Shown piece after piece: positions 1-5,078 of a DNA stretch of 5,078 bases (position 1 is its first letter; each line of letters starts with the position of its first letter). The stretch lies in contig USJQ01000098.1 of NCBI GenBank assembly GCA_900554985.1, positions 1 to 5,078 on the forward strand. The letters are read 5' to 3'. Source of the DNA: an uncultured Collinsella sp. (lineage in GTDB: Bacteria; Actinomycetota; Coriobacteriia; Coriobacteriales; Coriobacteriaceae). A model generated the notes under the pieces. The model did not search any database. It was not told where the DNA came from and was given only the letters and a program-made list of their open reading frames with translations. Both the position numbers and the translations under genes were made by a program.

Positions 1-1322
1 GGCACGTGGGGATTGATCTCGTTGCCCGGGTCGTCGCGCTTGACCTGTGTATTGCCGACTACGGCTTCGTTGTCGTTTTGCGTCACGACGGTCACCTTCA
101 CGCGACGGGTTTGCTTGCCCTCGTCATCAGTCGCCACGTTGACGTAATAGTGTTCGCCGTCTTCGGTCATGAGCGCCATCGTCGGAACCATCACTACGTC
201 GTCGAGCCGCTCGGTCACCACCGAGACCTCGGCCGTCATGCCCGGCTTCAGGCGCGCGTCGGGCGACTCGATGAGGATATCGACGTTAAAGGTTACGCTG
301 CCTCCGCCACCGTTAGCGGCGTCGGAGTTTGCCACCGACGCGATAGCCGTGACGGTGCCCTGGCTCACGATATCGGGAAACGCGGGATACGTGACGTTGG
401 CGCTCTGCCCAACGGCGATCTTGGCGATGTCCTTTTCGCCCACCTGCACGGTTACCTTCATCTTGGACAGGTCGGCGATCTGCATGCACTGCTTGCCGCC
501 GCTCGTATCGCTTTCGCCCATGATCATGCCGCCTGTTACCGTGGCGCCCACCTTGGCGTTGAGCTCCACGATGCTACCCGAGCTCGGGGCCGTGGCCGTG
601 CGACTGGCTGCCTTGGCGTTCGCCTGATCGAGGTTTGCCTGGGCCGATGCGAGGCTGCGCTGCGCGGCCGATACGGCGTTCGTGTCCGCTGATGCGCCAG
701 AGACGCCAGCCGCTGCGGAAGCTCCATCGACGTCCGTCGTTGGGGTGGCCTGCGCGACAGCGGCGGCTTTCTGCGCGTTGGTGAGGTCTTCCTGGGCGGC
801 TGCAACTGCACGCTGCGCCTCGGCAACGTTGCGATCGAGCTCGTCGTTTTTAATGGTCATAAGCACGTCGCCCTCGCTGACGGATTGGCCTGCCTGCACG
901 TTGATTGAATCGACCGTACCGTCGACAGAAGGGGAGACCACCGAGGACGAAATGGGTTTGAGCTGGCCTTTCGCCTCGACCGTTGTGGTAAACGTGCCCT
1001 CGGTCACCATGTCGGTCACAGGCCCGCTAGCGCCCTGCGGCTGCGCATTGATAACCAGGGTTGCGACAATGGCAATGAGCGCGATGGCACCTACGACGCC
1101 GGCGGCAATACCGCGTCGAATCAGCTTTTTGCGTCGACGTTCGGCACGTTTTGCCTTGAGCTTGGCATACGCCTCTTCATCGGAAATCTCGGCCGTATCG
1201 TTCGTGCGTTCGCTCTGCTTGTCGGCATGTACGTTTTTAATCAGAGGAATCGTTTCGGTGGCACCTTCGGGCGTGTACTCGGCATCATCCGGGCCTGGGG
1301 TGATGGTGGGGACATTCGGCAT
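1..1322 (-). CDS. HlyD/MacA-family membrane fusion protein (efflux adaptor subunit), 3' end missing
   Basis: The first 440 codons are present and run off the left edge without a stop. Translated order: an acidic cytoplasmic tail (1-50), a basic stretch rich in Lys/Arg (56-70), one membrane segment (about 71-93), then the adaptor domains outside the membrane. The two lipoyl half-motifs lie at about 127-158 (SPSVDGTVDSINVQAGQSV) and 241-268 (TATAPSSGSIVELNAKVGAT). Between them is an Ala/Gln-rich alpha-hairpin (160-240), whose two helices are joined by an Ala/Ser/Gly/Thr-rich linker (about 192-215). A beta-barrel domain follows (277-370, with LKPGMTAEV), then the start of the membrane-proximal domain (from about 376). 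Such proteins couple a MacB-like ABC transporter to export of peptides, drugs or lipids; the substrate cannot be read here. The start ATG (1320-1322) follows AAAGGAG (1328-1334) with 5 bases between. The family is clear; the MacA rather than RND-pump assignment is inference from the hydrophobic anchor and the Gram-positive style. Confidence 0.9.
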   Translation of the reverse strand, partial: MPNVPTITPGPDDAEYTPEGATETIPLIKNVHADKQSERTNDTAEISDEEAYAKLKAKRAERRRKKLIRRGIAAGVVGAIALIAIVATLVINAQPQGASGPVTDMVTEGTFTTTVEAKGQLKPISSSVVSPSVDGTVDSINVQAGQSVSEGDVLMTIKNDELDRNVAEAQRAVAAAQEDLTNAQKAAAVAQATPTTDVDGASAAAGVSGASADTNAVSAAQRSLASAQANLDQANAKAASRTATAPSSGSIVELNAKVGATVTGGMIMGESDTSGGKQCMQIADLSKMKVTVQVGEKDIAKIAVGQSANVTYPAFPDIVSQGTVTAIASVANSDAANGGGGSVTFNVDILIESPDARLKPGMTAEVSVVTERLDDVVMVPTMALMTEDGEHYYVNVATDDEGKQTRRVKVTVVTQNDNEAVVGNTQVKRDDPGNEINPHV

Positions 1323-1352
1323 AGCGTCTCCTTTATAGAAAGTTCCTCAATA

Positions 1353-1358
1353 AGTATA
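1353..1358 (-). promoter_or_regulatory. Possible -10 box for the HlyD gene
   Basis: TATACT on the minus strand is one base from the TATAAT consensus. It would start transcription near 1346, about 24 bases before the HlyD start codon. No convincing -35 hexamer lies 16-18 bases upstream, because that space is occupied by the hairpin at 1356-1387, which the box overlaps. This is a weak candidate: the hexamer may be chance, or the gene may depend on readthrough past the hairpin. Confidence 0.3.
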
Positions 1359-1387
1359 TGCGCCCGTCGCGTAAGGCGGGCGCATAT
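1356..1387 (-). terminator. Hairpin, probable terminator of the L,D-transpeptidase gene
   Basis: Perfect 11-bp inverted repeat (arms ATATGCGCCCG and CGGGCGCATAT) with a 10-base spacer that can add a U-G and a C-G pair. It begins 67 bases after the transpeptidase stop codon, and the GC-rich core and position fit a terminator. On the minus strand it is followed by ACTTATTG, so the uridine run is poor. It may act as a weak terminator or as an mRNA 3'-end stabiliser. Confidence 0.6.
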
Positions 1388-1454
1388 GGCGGATTCTTTC
1401 GGAACTGTTAGATTGGTCGCAGCGGCTCCACGTTGTAGGAATGCGCGCGTTGCA

Positions 1455-3170
1455 CTACGAGTGGACAACCACGCACAGGCCGACTTTGATGCAGTCGTGA
1501 AGTGCCTTGGCGTCGGCCAGGCGCACGTTGATGCAGCCGTGGCTGCCGCACCACTTGTACGACTCGGCGTTATCGAAGCTCTTGTCGTTTTGCCAGGTGG
1601 CATCGTGGAAGCCGATCATGTTGCCCTCAAACGGCATCCAGTAGCTCACCGGGCTCTCGTATTTGGGCTTACCGGTTTCGGGGTCCTTGGCTCCAATCAG
1701 GGTGCTGCCGCCGTCGTTGCTGTTGATCTGCCACACGCCCTCGGGGGTTGCGTCTTCGCCCGGTTTGCCGGAAATAAAGTTGGCCTCCCAAACGATATTA
1801 CCGTTCTCGTCATAGTAGCGCGCGTGCTGCTCGGACAGGTCGACGTCGATATACGCCTTCCAGTCGGGCTCTCCCTTTGCGGTAAAGGTGTCGGCCTTCT
1901 GGGAGTACTTGATCTCGATTTCGCCGGTCTGTTTGTTGTTAATGGCGTCCTCGACCTGCTTGGCGAGCGAGCTGCTGTCGATGGACCAACCAAAGTCACC
2001 GCCTTCGACGGCGCACTGCTTGCCATCGGCGCGCGTCCACCAGCGAGTGGAGCCCACGGTATTAAAGCCGTTGGCGAGCTCGGCTGCCCAGCTGCTGATC
2101 TGCGTCGTATCGAGTGTGGGGTTGGCGGGATCGGCAAAGCTGATCCACTGCAATACGGAGCTGCCATCAACCTTGCCGGCATCCTCGCCGTTGAGCTTGA
2201 GGGTCACGTTGACGCCTAGGAAGTTGTTGGCGGCATCGCATGCGGCCTGAATCTGATCATCGGTCAGCGTTCCATTGAGCGGCTCATAGGCATCGTTGCC
2301 GAGCTTGGAAAGATCTACGGTCTCGGCCAGCGAGGCAAGTTCGAGCTCGGCATACTTAATGACGTGCTCGCGGTTGAGTTTTTCGTTGGAGGGCGCCTTC
2401 TCGACGGTAAACTTGCCCGCTTGCTCGTCATAGGAGCTATTGGCCTCGAACGTGCCCGAACGCCCCTCGTTAAACTCGTCGATGGCGGCGCCCAGATCCT
2501 TCTCAAATTTCTTATGGTCAAAGGTGCCGGAGAGCATGGACAGGTCGACGTCTTGATCAAGATCGACTTCGTTGGAGGTAGCGGTTGTTTTGGTCTTGCC
2601 GCTTAAGGATTCCACAAGGCGGACCGGCCATACAAAGGCTTCGTTGCGGCTGATAATCTCTTTTGCGGCAGCTTCGCCGTCGACAATGGGCTCATCGGAC
2701 TCGGGCTGATAGGTCCAGCTAAAGTCATCGCCTGTCACGGTGAGCTTATAGTGCTTCCAAGCCGAGTTGACCTTGGTGGCGGCAGACGAAGCGTTGGAGA
2801 ACGAGACATCGACGCCGGCGATAGTGGTGTTGGGGTAGGCTACCTGCGAAAACGCTACGACGCCTACGATATAGACAATGACGATAAGACCCAGGACGAC
2901 AAAGAGCGTCGTCTTTTTGCCCGACTTATTGTTCTCGGCGGGTTTGCGTGCGGGGCCGCGATCGCCTCGAGCGTGCGTGGGGGGCTGCTTGGGCGCATTG
3001 CCATTTGCCTGGCGCTGCTGATGCTGCTTGTTCGGACGTTGGGAAACGTTTGCCGCACCTCGCTGCTGACCGCGGCTCGGCGCGATAGGACGCGGCGACT
3101 GAACGCCGCCTGTGTGCCTGCTCGGCTGCTGCGGATCGGGAATCAGTTGAGTTCGATCGTTTTGCGACAT
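1455..3170 (-). CDS. Membrane-anchored L,D-transpeptidase (YkuD domain) with VanW-type peptidoglycan-binding region
   Basis: A complete 571-residue protein. Enzymes of this family cross-link peptidoglycan stem peptides 3->3, or attach ligands to them, through a catalytic cysteine outside the membrane. Domains: a basic cytoplasmic tail rich in Gln, Pro, Arg and Asn (1-87); one membrane segment (about 88-108); a region opening with YPNTTIAGVDVS (112-123), the usual start of VanW-associated/PG_binding_4 modules, which seems to hold two related units (about 112-330 and 331-430; GGDFGWSID at 390-398 is typical); and a C-terminal YkuD domain (about 440-571). The catalytic motif is intact: His522, then SHGCINVR at 543-550 with Cys546 as nucleophile. 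Extra cysteines (541, 560, 565) surround it. An in-frame ATG three codons upstream (3177-3179) leaves only one base after the AAGGA site, so Met at 3168-3170 is preferred. Neighbouring genes are unrelated and separately transcribed. The family is certain; whether it makes 3->3 cross-links or another bond is not visible. Confidence 0.93.
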   Translation of the reverse strand: MSQNDRTQLIPDPQQPSRHTGGVQSPRPIAPSRGQQRGAANVSQRPNKQHQQRQANGNAPKQPPTHARGDRGPARKPAENNKSGKKTTLFVVLGLIVIVYIVGVVAFSQVAYPNTTIAGVDVSFSNASSAATKVNSAWKHYKLTVTGDDFSWTYQPESDEPIVDGEAAAKEIISRNEAFVWPVRLVESLSGKTKTTATSNEVDLDQDVDLSMLSGTFDHKKFEKDLGAAIDEFNEGRSGTFEANSSYDEQAGKFTVEKAPSNEKLNREHVIKYAELELASLAETVDLSKLGNDAYEPLNGTLTDDQIQAACDAANNFLGVNVTLKLNGEDAGKVDGSSVLQWISFADPANPTLDTTQISSWAAELANGFNTVGSTRWWTRADGKQCAVEGGDFGWSIDSSSLAKQVEDAINNKQTGEIEIKYSQKADTFTAKGEPDWKAYIDVDLSEQHARYYDENGNIVWEANFISGKPGEDATPEGVWQINSNDGGSTLIGAKDPETGKPKYESPVSYWMPFEGNMIGFHDATWQNDKSFDNAESYKWCGSHGCINVRLADAKALHDCIKVGLCVVVHS

Positions 3171-3180
3171 CGTATGCATA

Positions 3181-3185
3181 TCCTT
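3181..3185 (-). promoter_or_regulatory. Ribosome binding site that decides the transpeptidase start
   Basis: AAGGA on the minus strand. It lies 10 bases before the ATG at 3168-3170 but only one base before the in-frame ATG at 3177-3179. The latter is too close for normal initiation, so the downstream start is favoured, giving a protein that begins MSQNDRTQLIP. Confidence 0.65.
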
Positions 3186-3227
3186 CGGATTTCGCCTTGC
3201 GGCTCATCGTGTTTTTACTGGGCTTGC

Positions 3228-3233
3228 ATTATA
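3228..3233 (-). promoter_or_regulatory. -10 box of the L,D-transpeptidase promoter
   Basis: A perfect TATAAT on the minus strand, downstream of the serine dehydratase terminator and about 58 bases before the preferred transpeptidase start. It predicts transcription from near 3221 and a leader of about 50 bases. No good TTGACA-like hexamer is seen at the usual spacing (the best alignment reads ACCACA), so the promoter may need an activator or be weak. Five-base inverted arms (CTGGG at 3241-3245, CCCAG at 3218-3222) flank the box. Confidence 0.6.
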
Positions 3234-3280
3234 GCGATTACCCAGTTGTTTGTGGTATGGAAACGGTGGCATTCAAAAGA

Positions 3281-3300
3281 GGTGGGACATTTGTCCCACC
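3281..3300 (-). terminator. Rho-independent terminator of the serine dehydratase gene
   Basis: Perfect inverted repeat: arms GGTGGGACA and TGTCCCACC with 2 bases between, which folds realistically as an 8-bp stem with a four-base loop. On the minus strand it is followed at once by TCTTTTG, a usable uridine run, and it lies 19 bases past the serine dehydratase stop codon. It separates this gene from the transpeptidase promoter just downstream. Confidence 0.82.
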
Positions 3301-3319
3301 TTCGAGTCTTTCTTTGTCG

Positions 3320-4927
3320 CTATCCGCACACACCGCATTTTGCACAGGCCGAAAGTGCGGCCGGAGCCTGCGCGATGCCACCCTTTGCCGTCTCGCGCAG
3401 CGTGGCCGGCAACGCGTGGCCCACGGAGAGCATGACGTGCGCCATCTGGTCAAACGGCACCAGGCTCTTGATACCGGCAAGTGCAAGCTGCGCCGAGCTA
3501 AAGGCGGCTGCCACACCGATGGCGTTGCGGTTTTGGCAGGGCACCTCCACGAGGCCACCGACGGGGTCACAAACGAGGCCCAGCAGATTACTCAGCGCGA
3601 TGGAACTGGCATCGAGCGCCTGCTCGGGTGTGCCGCCGAGCATCTGCACCAGCGCGGCGGCAGCCATGGCGGCCGCACTTCCTACCTCAGCCTGGCAACC
3701 GCCCTCGGCGCCGGCAACGCAGGCGCTCGTGGTGAGGTTGAGGCCGATGGCGGCGGCGCAATAAAGGGCATCCATGACCTGCTCGTCGTCCAGCTGCAGA
3801 TGGTCTGCGAGCGCCAGCACGCAGCCGGGCACAACACCCGCGGATCCTGCCGTCGGAGCTGCGACGATCACGCCCATGGTGGCGGAGCGCTCGAGCACGG
3901 CCATGGCGCGGGCCACGGCGTCGGTCTGGACGGCGCCCATCAGGCTTATGCTCAGATCGTTTCGGCTGGTGGCATCGACAAGCTTTGCCTCGCCGCCGAT
4001 GAGGCCGCCGAGCGAGCGCTGTGGATTGGAAATGGGGGCTGTGGTCTCTTCGCGCATGACGTCGAGTACGCGGCGCATGGCGGCGATAGCGTGTGCCTCG
4101 CCGGTCAGACGTGCCTCGCGCACGGCCATGACGGCGCCGATGTTGAGCCCCAGTTCCTCGCACGCATCGAGCAGCTGCTCGCCGTCGTCGAAGATCTCCT
4201 TTGCCGAGACACCGGGGGAGAGCGACGAGGCAGAACCGGGGAGCTCGATAAAGGTCGCGTAATCGACATTGTCGAGTTTGCGTAGCATGGGGATAACGGT
4301 GTCGTCGGGCGCGCCGTCGGTCTCAAAGACGGAGTAGGCCTGGCCGCCCACTTCGGTGCGGTAGGTGCTGCAGAAGGCGATGTTCACATGGGCGTAGGCG
4401 AGGAGGTTGGTGAGCGCGGCGAGCACGCCGGGGACGTCGTAGTGCGCCACGAAGAGTGTGGAGTACATGCCCGAGATGTCCACGCCGACGCCGTTAATGC
4501 GGCTGATGCGCATCTTGCCGCCGCCCAGGCTCTCACCGCGGACCTGGGCCGTGGCGCCCGTGTCGTCGACCATGTCGATGTCGACGGTGTTGGGGTGGAT
4601 GGAGGCGTCGTCGCCCTTGATGTCAAAGTGATATTCGAGGCCCTGCTCACGTGCGAGGTCAAAGGCCTGCTTGATGTTCTCGTCATCGGTGTCGAGGCCC
4701 AGAATGCCCGCGACGAGAGCGCGGTCGGTGCCGTGGCCGCGGTAGGTGTGGGCGAAGGAGTTCCACAGGCCAAAGGTGACTTTGGTGATGCGGCCTTCCA
4801 GCAGGCTGGCGGCAACTTGGGCGCAGCGTAGGGCGCCGGCGGTGTGCGATGAGCTGGGGCCGACCATGACGGGGCCCAAGATCTCGAATGCCGAGGTCGT
4901 AGCTAGTGTTTGCGGCTTGCCTGCCAT
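3320..4927 (-). CDS. sdaA: L-serine dehydratase (L-serine ammonia-lyase), iron-sulfur type, single chain
   Basis: A complete 535-residue enzyme. It deaminates L-serine to pyruvate and ammonia in the cytoplasm with a [4Fe-4S] cluster, feeding serine into fermentation. Domains: a beta part (about 10-145) with the signature GPSSSHTAGALR (23-34); an ACT domain (about 155-230, containing YDVPGVLAALTNLL), often a small-molecule sensor; and an alpha catalytic part (about 242-520) with PTAGSAGVVPG (358-368). Cluster ligands are present: Cys411 (in CQAEVG), Cys453 (CDPVGG) and Cys464 (EVPC). Their 42- and 11-residue spacings match the Legionella enzyme as I recall it. The tail ends SACAKCGVCG, offering Cys528, 531 and 534 as candidates for the fourth, C-terminal ligand. 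In Bacillus the beta-ACT and alpha parts are separate proteins (SdaAB, SdaAA); here they are fused in that order. The ATG at 4925-4927 follows AGAAGGAG (4933-4940) with 5 bases between. A terminator follows at 3281-3300. The function is well supported. Confidence 0.96.
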   Translation of the reverse strand: MAGKPQTLATTSAFEILGPVMVGPSSSHTAGALRCAQVAASLLEGRITKVTFGLWNSFAHTYRGHGTDRALVAGILGLDTDDENIKQAFDLAREQGLEYHFDIKGDDASIHPNTVDIDMVDDTGATAQVRGESLGGGKMRISRINGVGVDISGMYSTLFVAHYDVPGVLAALTNLLAYAHVNIAFCSTYRTEVGGQAYSVFETDGAPDDTVIPMLRKLDNVDYATFIELPGSASSLSPGVSAKEIFDDGEQLLDACEELGLNIGAVMAVREARLTGEAHAIAAMRRVLDVMREETTAPISNPQRSLGGLIGGEAKLVDATSRNDLSISLMGAVQTDAVARAMAVLERSATMGVIVAAPTAGSAGVVPGCVLALADHLQLDDEQVMDALYCAAAIGLNLTTSACVAGAEGGCQAEVGSAAAMAAAALVQMLGGTPEQALDASSIALSNLLGLVCDPVGGLVEVPCQNRNAIGVAAAFSSAQLALAGIKSLVPFDQMAHVMLSVGHALPATLRETAKGGIAQAPAALSACAKCGVCG

Positions 4928-4940
4928 GGGTGCTCCTTCT

Positions 4941-5000
4941 CTATCCCGTCGTTCCGAGGGCTTTGGTATTTGGTCGCCTGCTCTACAGTCCTGGCTCGCA
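4941..5000 (-). other. Leader/promoter region of serine dehydratase, no clear promoter
   Basis: Sixty bases between the hairpin and the Shine-Dalgarno site. The promoter of the serine dehydratase gene should lie here or just upstream, but I find no convincing -35/-10 pair on the minus strand. TGTAGA and AAATAC are the nearest -10-like hexamers, and both lack a partner. No riboswitch-like fold is evident. Confidence 0.35.
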
Positions 5001-5025
5001 CGGAGGCCACATTAAGTGGCCTCCG
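5001..5025 (-). terminator. Hairpin upstream of serine dehydratase, probable end of an upstream unit
   Basis: Perfect 10-bp inverted repeat (CGGAGGCCAC and GTGGCCTCCG) around the loop ATTAA. Neither strand shows a uridine run after it. It lies 74 bases before the serine dehydratase start, so it could terminate an upstream gene, be part of this gene's 5' leader, or be a processing site. The strand is assigned by analogy with the other hairpins here, which all follow minus-strand genes. Confidence 0.45.
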
Positions 5026-5078
5026 GGTCGTGCGGAACGCGCGCCAAGCTTAATACCAGGGCCGCCCGGGCCGGGAAT

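Noticed and set aside
6..692. Plus-strand open frames at the left edge (6-692, 169-627)
   Set aside because: They are antisense to the beta-barrel and lipoyl parts of the HlyD protein, which reads cleanly on the minus strand with all domains in order.
1227..2219. A 330-codon open frame on the plus strand spanning the HlyD-transpeptidase gap
   Set aside because: It overlaps the conserved catalytic end of the transpeptidase on the other strand, has no domain signature, and crosses the hairpin region; it is an antisense shadow.
3171..3179. Upstream in-frame ATG adding three residues (MHT) to the transpeptidase
   Set aside because: Only one base separates it from the AAGGA site, while the next ATG has a usable 10-base spacing.
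2926..3207. A 93-codon minus-strand frame whose ATG (3205-3207) lies in the transpeptidase leader
   Set aside because: It is out of frame with the transpeptidase, has no Shine-Dalgarno site before its ATG, and its product is low-complexity Arg/Ser-rich sequence typical of a shifted frame.
3197..4285. A 362-codon open frame on the plus strand opposite the serine dehydratase gene
   Set aside because: Its translation is rich in His, Gly, Arg and Ala with no recognisable domain, and it lies antisense to a clearly conserved enzyme. Long antisense frames are expected in GC-rich genes.
5012..5078. Possible C-terminal end of an upstream gene at the right edge, for example a minus-strand frame stopping with TAA at 5012-5014
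   Set aside because: All three minus-strand frames are open for only 8 to 31 codons here, and none gives a recognisable sequence. One of them would stop inside the hairpin loop. There is not enough sequence to call a gene.
1..5078. A hidden mobile element, CRISPR array, toxin-antitoxin pair or other new system
   Set aside because: No direct repeats, terminal inverted repeats, integrase-like sequence or small paired genes were found. The three recognised genes and their short gaps account for nearly all of the window.

Overview
The window carries three genes, all on the minus strand, so transcription reads from the high coordinates to the low ones. The DNA is GC-rich by eye, the Shine-Dalgarno sites are strong (AAGGAG-type), and one gene encodes an oxygen-sensitive iron-sulfur L-serine dehydratase. 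Another encodes a Gram-positive-style L,D-transpeptidase with a VanW-associated peptidoglycan-binding region. Together these suggest a high-GC anaerobic Gram-positive. A gut actinobacterium of the class Coriobacteriia (Collinsella-like) is my best guess, but this rests on style and not on a marker gene.

Layout from right to left, in the direction of transcription. Positions 5078-4928 are a leader with a perfect 10-bp hairpin at 5001-5025, probably the end of an upstream transcription unit. Positions 4927-3320 encode a complete single-chain L-serine dehydratase in which the beta, ACT and alpha parts are fused. Positions 3319-3171 hold a good rho-independent terminator (3281-3300), then a consensus -10 box (3228-3233) and ribosome binding site for the next gene. 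Positions 3170-1455 encode a complete membrane-anchored L,D-transpeptidase (YkuD domain) with a long basic, Gln/Pro-rich cytoplasmic tail. Positions 1454-1323 hold a strong hairpin (1356-1387) that probably ends the transpeptidase transcript. Positions 1322-1 encode the first 440 residues of an HlyD/MacA-type membrane fusion protein, which runs off the left edge.

Each gene appears to be its own transcription unit: there is a hairpin between every pair, and nothing overlaps. The products do not form one pathway. Serine dehydratase serves amino-acid catabolism in the cytoplasm, the transpeptidase modifies the cell wall, and the HlyD protein is the adaptor of an export pump whose ATPase/permease is probably encoded just beyond the left edge (inference). 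I see no mobile element, CRISPR array, RNA gene or defence system. The points most worth a second look are the C-x2-C-x2-C tail of the serine dehydratase, a T-x-x-I-P motif shared by the cytoplasmic tails of the two otherwise unrelated membrane proteins, and the packing of a hairpin and a possible -10 box immediately upstream of the HlyD gene.
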